A stretch of DNA of 64,000 bases from Zhengitettix transpicula (lineage: Eukaryota; Arthropoda; Insecta; Orthoptera; Tetrigidae), in NCBI GenBank assembly GCA_037074705.1, contig CM073596.1, positions 18,620,501 through 18,684,500 on the forward strand, in the 5' to 3' direction. Shown here piece after piece: positions 49,855-60,249 of the stretch. The notes beneath the pieces are model-generated. The model saw only the letters and a program-made list of their open reading frames with translations. It did no database searches and had not been told where the DNA came from. Numbering within the stretch: position 1 is the stretch's first letter; each line of letters begins with the position of its first letter. The position numbers and the translations under genes were made by a program.

Positions 49855-50061
49855 CATCGCGGAGTAGATTTCACGTGGAAGGAACTCCGACCACTAGACT
49901 AGGAGGCGGGACCTCCAGTTACAAGTCATCGATACGCTGCTGCTAGAAGACCGAAGATTGTATAGATATATTCTTGTATATTGTCCCTGATAAGTGGAGC
50001 TTGCCTCCACAAAACTATTGTATAATATTGCCTCTTAGCCAGATTGTAATAAAATGAAGGA
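49855..50061 (+). mobile_element. LTR fragment related to the solo LTR at 37025-38239
   Basis: GTCATCGCGGAGTAGATTTC, GGAAGGAACTCCGAC and GGAGGCGGGACCTCC at 49853-49920 match the - strand of 37760-37850 at roughly three of four positions. It continues to TTGTAATAAAATGAAGG. The upstream LTR part with the TATA box is not recognisable. Confidence 0.5.
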
Positions 50062-50697
50062 TTAATAAATGAAATGTTTGTAAATCAATTGCTTTAAATC
50101 GGTATAATGAATGTAATTATCAAAATAAGGCTTGTATGATGGCCATAAGAAAAATATTCACAGAGGGAGCGGTGTGTGAGCTACAGACAATTATATATTC
50201 AGAAACAGAAAGACATCGACAGTGTTCTAAGTGTTTGCAAACAGTAATAAAGTAGAATCAGTGCAAGTGGAGTTAATAAATGAAAAGTTTGTAAACCAAT
50301 TGCTTTAAATTGGTATAATGAATGTAATTATCAAAATAAGGCTTGTATGATGGCCATAAGAAAAATATTCACAGAGGGAGCGGTGTGTGAGCTACAGACA
50401 ATTATATATTCAGAAACAGAAAGACATCGACAGTGTTCTAAGTGTTTGCAAACAGTAATAAAGTAGAATCAGTGCAAGTGGAGTTAATAAATGAAAAGTT
50501 TGTAAACCAATTGCTTTAAATTGGTATAATGAATGTAATTATCAAAATAAGGCTTGTATGATGGCCATAAGAAAAATATTCACAGAGGGAGCGGTGTGTG
50601 AGCTACAGACAATTATATATTCAGAAACAGAAAGACATTGACAGTGTTCTTAGTGTTTGCAAACAGTAATAAAGTAGAATCAGTGCAAGTGGAGTTA
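50062..50697 (+). repeat. Three-unit tandem repeat, 211-base unit
   Basis: Units start TTAATAAATGAAA at 50062, 50273 and 50484, exactly 211 bases apart. Units two and three are nearly identical and unit one differs at a few sites near its start. GGCTTGTATGATGGCCATAA and GGGAGCGGTGTGTGAGCTAC mark each unit. The array directly follows an LTR fragment and has no ORF. Confidence 0.9.
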
Positions 50698-52910
50698 ATA
50701 ACAAAAAATTAATCAAAAAAAAATTACATGAAGACCACACAACGATAAGTAATAAAAACGAGCTTGGATACTCAGTTTTATCGGATTCCCGCTCTCACAT
50801 TCCCTTTTTATGAATTTGTATACGTTAGAAATAATTTCCCTACTTTGGCTGTGGATAATTTTACTGCCTCCTAATTTTTGTTTAATAGTTTCACTTTGCA
50901 TCCTGGAAACTAATGAAGTACAATAATAGTACTTACAAAAATTTTCATAACATAAATAAAGACAAAATTTACCTACACTGAGTACAATATATTTCTTTGC
51001 GTGAATGTATTTAGAATAGTATTAACAGATCCTAGTTGTCGCAGCAAAGAATCGTGTTCAACTGAGCTCATCGTTACCCCCACTACATCCTAAGGGGTGA
51101 GGACGACTGCGCAGCTTTGGTGGACACGACATCTGAAACCTCTCGAGCTATACATTATTTCATCATCCACAGACAAATAGTGAAGGTTTTTGGATAAATG
51201 AGAGAATAATAATTTATAAACTGAGATATACAAGTAGGGATACTGTGGATATGAATTTGAATAAGGAGAGGCATGTTAAACATATTCCATGTTGTAGAAA
51301 GAAAGAAACAGAATAAAAAAGTAATAAACAATTTTATTCAACAAACAACTTGGTAACAGTTATAAAGATATATGCATCATAAAATTATTAAATTTGTATT
51401 ATAAAAATATTTTCCAAACCATTTTTATTTCACTGCTTTATCACATCATGGCATAAGTGAACATAAGTATAAAAAATAAACAGTAAATCTTTCAAAAACT
51501 AAATTATTTATCAGACTACAGACACAATCTTTCAGTCATTTGGGAATATTTAAATTAAATGTGAGAATTATTTATCAGTTAAGCAAAATAACTATCCCAG
51601 ATTACTAAGTTAAAAAAATATAGAATAGAAAAATTTGAAAACGAAAAATTATGTCTGTATTGAAAATTAATAATAAGAAAGACAGCCAAATACAGAAAAA
51701 AGTTGTTATATAAAAACTACACAACGTTTCTCGAAGCCTTGTGCATTTCTTCAGGTGCAGAAAAAACGCAAGAGCCTAGAGTGACAAAACTGCACAAGTC
51801 AATTGACAAAACTCAAAAAGGAACAAGGCTTCCAGAAACGTTGTGTGACATTTATATCACCACATCTTTCATCTGTATTTGGCTATTGTTCTTTTTACTA
51901 TAAACATTTTTAGATTTGTACAGTATAAAATATAAAGATTCATATAAAAATATATTTGTGATCATCTTTATCAGGTACATCAACTATGGCAGAAATACAC
52001 AAATTATTTTTTAACCAGTCTCACATGTGCAATCATATTTATAACTTTTCTAGTGATGTATTCAAGTACTGTATGCCATCTATTCATGGCAATGTCTCCT
52101 GGAACATAATTTATGATTATTTATCAAGTTAGTTGTGCAATGTAAATAGTATTATATTTTAATAGAATTTCAGAACCAGGGAAGCGAGTACATGCTCATT
52201 ACAAAAATAAGTACTTTAATCATTAATAAGTTTTTTGCAGTTAAGTACCAGGTTCAGAAATTAAGTTGTTTGTTGAATAAAATGGTTAATTACTTTTTAT
52301 TCTGTTCAGTAATCTGAACCTGGTGCTTACCCACAAAAAATTTATTAACAAATTACACCGGGAAAGCTTACATTCATGAAGTATTTTTATATGCAGTGGT
52401 AAAGTTAAGTGATGAGGCATACCTGTATGTGCATTAAACTTTCTGGAATTGCAAATTTTTAATAATAAATACTGGATAAAAATGTTTCTAGCATTCTGTA
52501 TGTGTGGAAATATAGTGATAAATTCTTGAAAACTCCAAATAAACATAAACAAAAATTAGGTCAGATTGCTAGTGTTGAATTTTCAGTAGATGGAAATCCG
52601 TGAACATTCAGAAAAACTCAACATATTTTATTACATTCATTGGCATTTTAAGGCAAGTTAAGTTTTATTGGTTAATTTCATACGGATTCACTCACTAGTT
52701 AAATGACTCTTCTTTGAAATTTAGTTACATTCTAGCTTTACTGGTGTTGTGTTTGATAATACCACTCTAAATTCTGAAAAAAGGTGAGAATCTTTGCTGC
52801 TTTTGAATGCTTAGAATATGTGTTTTTGACCTTACCAAATTTCTTACATCTCACTGTTTTGGATATAACATACTTCTAGCCAAGTAAACACTGTAACTAC
52901 CTTACCTGTA
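50698..52910. other. MCCC1 downstream region
   Basis: AT-rich with one MITE (51681). It would contain the MCCC1 3' UTR and any 3' UTR intron after the donor at 52904. No other gene is visible. Confidence 0.45.
51681..51890. mobile_element. MITE-like element of the 30999-32519 family, about 210 bases
   Basis: Left AGCCAAATACAG...CACAACGTTTCTCGAAGCC, right GGCTTCCAGAAACGTTGTGT...CTGTATTTGGCT. Internal AAGAGCCTAGAGTGACAAAA and GTCAATTGACAAAACTCAAA match the arm interior of the larger element. The 66-codon ORF across it is a by-product. Confidence 0.75.
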
Positions 52911-53021
52911 TCAAGAAGAACTTTCAACAAACTGGACGAGAACAGCATCCTTAGAAACCGAGTCTCCTACTTTGTAGTGAACTTTATTAATCTGTCCATC
53001 CTTAGGGGACCGAATAATATG
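52911..53021 (-). CDS. MCCC1: MCCC1 last coding exon
   Basis: Reads [20 protein letters not shown] to VQFVESSS and stops with TGA at 52911-52913. Acceptor TTTGCAG. Seven bases after the stop comes CAG|GTAAGG, a perfect-looking donor at 52903/52904, so the 3' UTR may be spliced. Confidence 0.92.
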   Translation of the reverse strand, partial: HIIRSPKDGQINKVHYKVGDSVSKDAVLVQFVESSS

Positions 53022-56000
53022 CTGCAAATTGAATTACAAATATGACACACATGGAATGGTGGGTGTTGAATAATTTAGAGAAATTTAAATCCCAATATTA
53101 CCTTCAGTATTGGAATTATAATTAAATTAGTATATTTTAATTAAATTAAATTTTATTTGTTACATTAAAATACTTGCCAAAATTTTGAGATTTTTTTCTA
53201 AATTTTTATGTTAGAAAATGCTCATCCTCAAATATAAAAGACAGAAACCAGTATGTGTTAACATCTTACTTTTGCTAATATATAAAGGCATTTATGGCTT
53301 ACCTCCATTTTCATGGCAATAATCACCAGCAGTGGCTCTCCAACTTTAACATTCTGTCCTTCTGAAACCCATACTTTATCCACTATTCCAGGCATAGGAG
53401 CTTTAGTTGTGGTTCCAGAACCAACAGTTTCAGATTCTTTGGCAAGTTCTGACTTGTAAGGAGGTTCAGGTATTGTGAAAATGTTATGGCCATTCTAGTA
53501 AAACAGGCAAAGGAAGACAGCGTAAAATAATAGAATTGGGTCAATGCTTGAAAAATTCTGCAATGTTCCTGTTAAACCTTACTGTTTATTACTATATGCT
53601 GTATGTAAAAGACAAATACATCTTACCTCATCAAATATGTGGATTTCTGAGTTATAGAAGAAGACATGAGATTTGCGAATGGTGTTTGCAATGTTGGACA
53701 AAAGGTTGAAACCTTTTCCAGCCTCAGACAAAGTTCCAGTGACGAACATTTCTTCAGAATCATCATTCACTTTTATGGAGTAAGTATTCCCCTTCTTGTA
53801 TGTCACTATGGCCTTAGAAGCTGTTGGAAAAACAAAGTAAATTAAGCATATTTAAAGCCAAGCTCCAGTAATATGTATTTCTGATACCCAACAAATTGAA
53901 AATTGCTATATAAATAGTTGTGAAGTTTGTGTAACTAAATCTTGTGTTATATTACAAGAAGAAAAGTCAAAATTATTTTACTTTCATCTATCAAACTTTC
54001 ACAGTTTACAATTCCTATATACGTCAGTTAAATAAATTTTGTAAATGCATAGCAAAATCAGAACTCCTGAATTTAAATGTTGCTTGGACCTAATTATTCT
54101 ATCTGACATCTTTGAAAAATTTTGCACTCAATTATATTTAATCATTTTCACTGACTTCATTAAATTCTTTTTATTGAGTATACTTATAAAGTTCATTTGA
54201 TAATGATTAATAAAAATGCATTTTAATGAAGTACCTGAGTCTGCATTATTAAATATGAAGTTCAGAGTCCGCACATAGTCATGGTTTAATCGAAAGCCTG
54301 TAGCCACTGAAAATATATTAGTAGAATTTTGTTTCTCATTCAGCAACAATGCCAAAGCAGCCTGTGAGGGAAAATGAATTATGAAATAATAAGAGTTGAG
54401 AATTTTCTCAAAATCATATTTTATGGAAATATTGTTAACACTCTTTTTTTATAAAAATATTTTGTAGCATATAAAGTTGTATATTGTTTACAGAAAAATG
54501 GTTATAAAATTTGAAAACTTGTGTAGAGAACACCAGGAATAGTGAATTTCTCTAGCTTCAGAAATTGAAATTATCAGAAAACTTAATGTTACCTGAATCA
54601 CAAGCAGTTTAGAAGGTGCTGGTTTAGAAGTAGGAAGAAGCTGCTCCTTATGTTGGTCTATGAAGTCTGTATGTACGTCACCTTTGGCAAAAGGTTCAAA
54701 TTTACTGAGGTCCAGGAGGAAATTTATGTTTGTATCTAATCCTGCAACCTGAAATAGGAATGTTTCAAGTTTAGAATGAATTATAAAATTAAGTACCCCA
54801 TTTATATACATGAATATAATTTATTTAAGTTGTAATTACGGTAACATATTCAAGTATATTTTAAAAACATGAAGGATAATCACATATATTATAAAAAGGC
54901 TAATTGTGAATGGATAAGTCATTTTTTAATTACTGTCTTTTTTGTTAGCACTTCAAGTTGGAAAGTCTTTCATGTAAAGTGATCACAAATCCTGCAACAT
55001 TACAACAGAAGATCTATTGTCTTAAGTTTGTATATTTATCAAGTCTCTATGCACACTTGCACATCATAAGTAAATTAAATAGTTTGTCTAAAATTTGAAT
55101 GCAAACTGCATATTTTTTATAACTGATAAAACTTTTAAAGCAAGTCTAATGTCAAATTCACATAATTTTAAATAAATTAAATCACTCTTACTTTCAAATT
55201 AAATTCTTTTCCAGTTTTGATTTAGTGAGTCACATTTACTTGGAAAGTAGGAAAAACTCTCAGATTAAATGTGTTAAAATTACAAAATAGGTTTAATTAT
55301 ATACAAAAAAGTATGAATGAAAAACTATATATGCCCATCTTACCTTGTATTCCCTAAGTTTATTAGTCAGCTTCATTAGAGCCTCTTGACGGTCCTTGCC
55401 CCATACAACAAGTTTGGCGATGAGAGGATCATAATGTACAGAGACTTCATCTCCTTGTCTTACCCCTGCCAACAAAAAGAAATGTAGTTTGCAGCTTACA
55501 CATGTCTAATACTAAGACAATTTTCTAAAAATTATAAATAAATTTAAATGAAATAAATAGAGATGTCATTGTGAAGTAACATAAAAAAAGGTAAATTCAA
55601 GCAAAATTACAACCAGATTGGTATCCCTAAATTTGGTTAAAATAATTTTCAGAAAGCAAATGGTTTTCCAAATGTTATATATAGCTCTTTGATTAAAACA
55701 ATAGTTCTTGATAGTGAATTATTAAATTCAAATGTCTGCCAAAAAACTTGTAGTATTTTGAGTTGCTGCAAAATGACATTATTTACATCATAGATTTGTT
55801 AAGATGGATTGTTTTTACATGTATACTTGTAAGTCCTAATCCTCCAGAGATTAAAGGGAGTCATGTTGGTAAAACCTTTTGAAATATATATTCTAATGTT
55901 TTTTTTTTAAAAAAAAACTTTCTTTAGCTTACTAAGATCTCTAATATTGTATTATGGATTATTTTTAGATCAAAGATCACTTTATCCTGTTGTAAGATTC

Positions 56001-59000
56001 ATTTATGTCAAATTTGCACATCTATTAGCAAACTACTATGTTCCTGCAATATATTATGAAGAGGAACTAATCACTAAAGTAAATTTACCAACCTGTTTCA
56101 ATACGAACATCTTCCTCAGGAGATGGAGTACTTAGGTAGTACAGAGGACCAGCTCCTGGTAGGAAATTGTTTTGAGGGTTCTCTGCATAAATTCGAGCCT
56201 CAAATGAGTGCCCTTTCAAATCAATTTCTTCCTGTGTCAATGGTAGTTTTTCTCCAGCTGCCACCTACAAGAATTTTAGTGTTTTGAATATTACACAAAT
56301 TTTAAAGGTTATATTTTTTATACAAAGTGGATAATTTATGACCAATTTCAGACAGTTTATTTGTTAAATTAAAAAAACAGTACAGGCTTGTAACTTCTTC
56401 AGGTCATTTCTGTGGAGAAATAAATATACAAATTTGTTATTATCATAAAAGTCATGATTTTCCATATTGCAGTTAAAATAAATTATACAATACAACTAAT
56501 ATGTACAAGACACATTTTGGATGTGAGGACATGATACTGAACACAGGTTGGCAAACAAATTTGGATTATATATTCCAAAGTATAAAACTGAAAATGCTCT
56601 GTTGATTATAAATAGCTATTTATGGCATAAATAAACTGATTATGATGGAAACTTACATTTTTTTCATATTGTTATACAATTACAAATCTAAAACAATACA
56701 TTTTAAGCTTCTATATCATTATTATGAGATTGCTACCTTTATCTGCCACTCTACAAGGTCTGTACCAGTGATCATTTCTGTGATTGGATGTTCAACTTGA
56801 AGTCTGGTGTTCATTTCCATGAAATGAAAGGAAAGGTTGTGCCTGTCTAAAATGAACTCAACAGTACCAGCTCCAACATATCCCACAGCCTTGGCAGCTC
56901 GAACCGCTGCTGCTCCAAGCTCAGATCTAAGTTCCTGTGATACTCCTGGCTGAAAAACAGACATTAAAATTGCCGGCTGAAGAAAACCAGGAGTGTGGAA
57001 CATATGTAGCATGTTAAGAAGCAAAGGTTCTGGTTAATTCGTTCCAAATACAATTCTCAGGTTTCAACCTGGGTCAATGATTAATTCAACAATGTTTTGA
57101 CATTTTTGGAATACTTAGGAATAAGGTATTTATTTATATTATCACTTCATTTTGTCAGTAATTTGGCTATTTTAATTAGTATAAATTATTACTAGTATCT
57201 AAACTAAATCTAAAAAGGGAATGGCAAAATATTCAAGAAAATTAATCCCATGATTTATTTCACTTTAAAGCATTTTGTAATATTTCTATTGTAGATCACT
57301 TCTAGAAATGCAAATAATTGATTCCCTTACCGCTGGGGCTTCCTCAATAATCTTTTGATGCCTTCTCTGCACACTGCAATCCCTCTCAAATAGATGTACA
57401 TAATTCCCATGCTTGTCTCCAAAAACCTGTACTTCCACATGTCTCGGTTCTTGAACATACCTCTCCAGCAGCATGGCTTCATCCCCAAAAGCCTTCAGTG
57501 ATTCCCTTTTAGCAGACTCCAACTGAGATTCAAACTCATTGGGAGTCATTGCAATTCTCATTCCCTGGAAAAGTGAAATGCTTATATACTTTCTTTACAT
57601 TTAGATTTAATAGTTAATGGCTTATCAAAGATTAATTTAAGGAATGGAGGATGAGAAATAGTTTAGTTATTAAATTAAGATTGTGAAAAAGACAATAAAT
57701 TTAAATGTAATTATTGTATTTTATTAACAATTATGTATTAGCTTATAACTATTTATTACAATAAATAAATATCAGTGTTAAAATCATACAGACATACATG
57801 AGCCAGGCTTAAATAGATGATATTCTGAAACTTTTAAATGTAAATTTTTTTTTGAAAAGTAGAGAAGAAAATTACAGTACATAATTATTGCCACTAAAAT
57901 AAATGAAAACAGTACAAGGGATATGTTGAGTAAGTATGAATAATTGGTAATATGAAAAATCAGACTTGCCTCAGAGTTAAACTGTGTTGAATTTTTTTAG
58001 CAATAGCAAGGAATTTAACTGAGTAATGATTCACAGCTGTCAATGGATATACAATACTAAAACATTCTATATAGAATTACTTATGCTTTATGAAAAAGTC
58101 TTTTAACACTTAACACAACTTTTTGTTTATCAAATATAAAAGTTCTTTCTCTTACTTTTCCACCTCCTCCACAAACTGCTTTTATCATGATTGGAAATCC
58201 AATTCTGTGAGCCTCTTCTATCAATTTGTTTACTGATTGGTCTTCACCGTGGTATCCCTCAATTATGGGTACACCTGCTGATGCCATAATCTTTTTTGAT
58301 GTACTATTTGGTCAAAAGAGATAATATATATATACACTATATAACACATTTACTGATATATTTTTTTGATACATTATAAAAAATTGACAATTTTCATCTG
58401 TTTTTGCTGAAAATATTAAATGTAAAATTGAGCTAACAAGTTTGTATAATTCAGTAAAACACTATAATAGCCTAATTTGGCTCTTATTAAACTATTTACT
58501 GCATTAAATATTTGTAGTTCTGTTTTATTCCATCAATATATTTAAATTAGGTGAATCTTAACTACCATTCTAAATTAGGGTGAAATAACTAACAAAAAAT
58601 AAATGTAATATTGAAGAATTGCTCAAAATGCCCAAATAAGAAATAGATTTTTATATTTTGTTGTTTTCCAATAAAATGACACTAAAAAATAATTAATTTA
58701 AGTCTCACCTTTTAATTCCCATGTCACGAATAGATGAAGCAGGTGGACCTATAAAGATAACTTCAGATTTCTGGCACAGATTTGCAAAGTCTGTATTTTC
58801 AGAGAGGAATCCATATCCTGGGTGAATAGCTTGGCAGCCACTGAATTTCGCAACATCAATAATCTTGTCTTGCCTCAAGTAACTGTCTCGGGAAGCTGGT
58901 GGTCCAATGTGAAAAGCTTCATCTGCCTGGACCAGTAAATTTGTTGTTTTATCTTAAATGATCACTACACCAATTTTTAAATATAGCAAATGAAACTCAT

Positions 59001-60249
59001 CCTTGATGATGGCCCATGCTTATTTCAGCCAGAGATGTTTACTCATATTTTTGTAATAGATTGACAAGCTGATTCACTTAGAAAGAAATCTACCAAATTA
59101 ACCTATTTATAAATACTCATTTCTTTATCATATAATTTAAGAACGACAATAGTTAAAAACAATTTACAATGCCAGCCATTAACAGTCATCAAGGACATAC
59201 ATTACCATAGATACATGAAGGGATGAAATGTCTGCATCACTATAGACAGCAACAGTGCGAATGCCCAGTTTCTTGGCAGTCCTCATTACACGACATGCTA
59301 TCTCTCCACGGTTGGCTATGAGAATCTTTTCAATATGATGATATGGCATAGCAGAATATTGCCGTCTCATTACATTCAGACTGAGAAGATAAAATATTGA
59401 TCAATTGACAACTTGATTTTAAAATAATTTGTCCTTTTAATAATATTTCAATGGAATATAATACAACAGCTACTTAGAGGAAAATGTAGAAACTCGTCAT
59501 GTATTAACTTATTAAAGTAGAAAAATCTCAGGACAGGGAATTGAATCTACATAGTTGATGATTAAAGGCGAGTTATATTGGGACTAACAGATTGAAGGTT
59601 GAAAAAATTATCAGCATATTCAAATATTCTGAAAAAATTTTCATTTTGTTGTTATCGTTTCAAGGAGATTCCAAAAAGATCACCATATGCTATCACATAA
59701 ATTTTTATTTTGAATTTTTTAAATATGGTCACTGAATTATTTGCATGTTATTAGAATTTTAACTAGGGGATGTAAGGTTTACAGCTTCAACTTACAACTT
59801 CAAAACTCAAAAACTTTTAAAAACTAGTTGTCACAAAAATTTGATGGTTTCATGGACAATACAAGTTTTATGAAAAATATTGTTGAATCGAGACTATTTT
59901 TATTTGCATTTTAAAACTGATTTTCAGTGACCTTAAACTACTAAACTGTACGTCCTAAATTATACGGAAAATCGAGTTTACTTTTCATACAAATTATTTA
60001 GGAACACTAAATGTGTTCAAATTCTTCGAAGGATGTGGACTTATGCTATAAGTAAAAAAAAAAAGATGGAATTGAATAAGGTGCTATAGATTTCTTTTTC
60101 ATCTCGGTATCCTTTATTAATATAATCGCATACATTGTTATTCCAGCATGTGTAAAATGCTGACGTTTTGAAAGTTTCATTAGATTCTTATTAAACGCGA
60201 ATATATATAACCGAGTAATTAATTGATAGACTTGCCATCTTAGAGCCAT
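52911..60249 (-). CDS. MCCC1: Methylcrotonoyl-CoA carboxylase subunit alpha, mitochondrial (multi-exon)
   Basis: This biotin-containing subunit carboxylates its own biotin with ATP and bicarbonate for conversion of 3-methylcrotonyl-CoA to 3-methylglutaconyl-CoA in leucine breakdown, in the mitochondrial matrix. Exons, 5' to 3': 60212-60249 (tentative), 59206-59380, 58709-58926, 58156-58303, 57331-57564, 56737-56949, 56093-56264, 55344-55465, 54593-54748, 54235-54361, 53627-53820, 53303-53494, 52911-53021. All junction phases close. Domain order: biotin-carboxylase N domain ([21 protein letters not shown]), ATP-grasp ([33 protein letters not shown]), C domain ([12 protein letters not shown]), linker, then a biotinyl domain with the biotin lysine in AIAMKME-like IIAMKME. 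From the internal Met at 59370 the protein is 683 aa; with the tentative first exon it is 699 aa. The human enzyme is about 725 aa. Confidence 0.95.
53303..53494 (-). CDS. MCCC1: MCCC1 exon: biotinyl carrier domain with biotin lysine
   Basis: Runs from [11 protein letters not shown] to IIAMKME. It contains [16 protein letters not shown] and the biotinylation motif AMKM, whose Lys is the expected carrier residue. Acceptor TTTACTAG, donor GTAAGC, phase 0. Confidence 0.94.
53627..53820 (-). CDS. MCCC1: MCCC1 exon: BT domain, second part
   Basis: Completes Ala, then [17 protein letters not shown] to IHIFDE. Acceptor CCAACAG, donor GTAAGA. The pattern of short beta strands fits the subunit-contact barrel of this enzyme class. 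Confidence 0.86.
54235..54361 (-). CDS. MCCC1: MCCC1 exon: BT (subunit-contact) domain, first part
   Basis: Reads [11 protein letters not shown] to FNNADS plus one base. Acceptor CCTCACAG, donor GTACTT. Similarity here is weaker, as expected for this region, but the frame and phase fit both neighbours. Confidence 0.84.
54593..54748 (-). CDS. MCCC1: MCCC1 exon: end of C domain and linker
   Basis: Reads [15 protein letters not shown], then [17 protein letters not shown], ending LLVIQ (52 codons, phase 0). Acceptor ATTTCAG, donor GTAACA. The N-terminal half is well conserved in the family and the tail is variable. Confidence 0.91.
55344..55465 (-). CDS. MCCC1: MCCC1 exon: biotin-carboxylase C domain, second part
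   Basis: Completes the split Gly codon and reads [20 protein letters not shown] to REYK. Acceptor TTGGCAG, donor GTAAGA. Confidence 0.93.
56093..56264 (-). CDS. MCCC1: MCCC1 exon: biotin-carboxylase C domain, first part
   Basis: Runs from [14 protein letters not shown] through [11 protein letters not shown] to RIET, plus one base. The donor is GTTGGT, non-consensus at +3 to +6 but required by the frame of the next exon. Confidence 0.9.
56737..56949 (-). CDS. MCCC1: MCCC1 exon: catalytic ATP-grasp motif
   Basis: Runs from [11 protein letters not shown] to DLVEWQIK (71 codons, phase 0). It includes [10 protein letters not shown] and [11 protein letters not shown], the metal- and ATP-binding core. 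Acceptor TTTTTCAG, donor GTAGCA. Confidence 0.94.
57331..57564 (-). CDS. MCCC1: MCCC1 exon: ATP-grasp core
   Basis: Runs from [11 protein letters not shown] to IIEEAPA in phase 0 at both ends (78 codons). It carries [10 protein letters not shown] and [13 protein letters not shown], the ATP-binding and bicarbonate-side residues of the family. Acceptor TTTTCCAG, donor GTAAGG. Confidence 0.94.
58156..58303 (-). CDS. MCCC1: MCCC1 exon: start of ATP-grasp
   Basis: AG from the previous exon plus T gives Ser, then [21 protein letters not shown], ending in the glycine-rich loop GGGGK. Donor GTAAGA. The residue before the loop is Cys, where I recall Arg in the human enzyme; this site varies among biotin carboxylases. 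Confidence 0.92.
58709..58926 (-). CDS. MCCC1: MCCC1 exon: biotin-carboxylase N domain
   Basis: From [17 protein letters not shown] to RDMGIK plus two bases (AG). The acceptor is GGTCCAG and the donor GTGAGA. It contains [10 protein letters not shown] and FIGPP, strongly conserved in this family. Confidence 0.93.
59206..59380 (-). CDS. MCCC1: MCCC1 exon: biotin-carboxylase N-terminal start
   Basis: Reads [11 protein letters not shown], then [21 protein letters not shown], the hallmark start of biotin-carboxylase domains, and ends HVSM. The donor GTAATG follows the ATG codon at 59206. The next exon continues ADEAFHIGP in phase 0. Confidence 0.92.
60212..60249 (-). CDS. MCCC1: MCCC1 tentative first coding exon (mitochondrial presequence)
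   Basis: Exon 59206-59380 opens after a good acceptor (CTTCTCAG) with one base completing a codon, so a coding exon must lie upstream or translation starts inside it at 59370. On the - strand, ATG at 60249 reads [12 protein letters not shown] and ends with CG. Joining at 60212 makes CG|T = Arg in the right frame and yields an Arg-containing, non-acidic leader. The donor would be GTTATA, which is non-consensus. An in-frame ATG at 60294 would give a longer leader. Inference only. Confidence 0.33.

Noticed and set aside
50062..50697. CRISPR-like array
   Set aside because: Units of 211 bases are contiguous and nearly identical with no spacers, in an animal genome.
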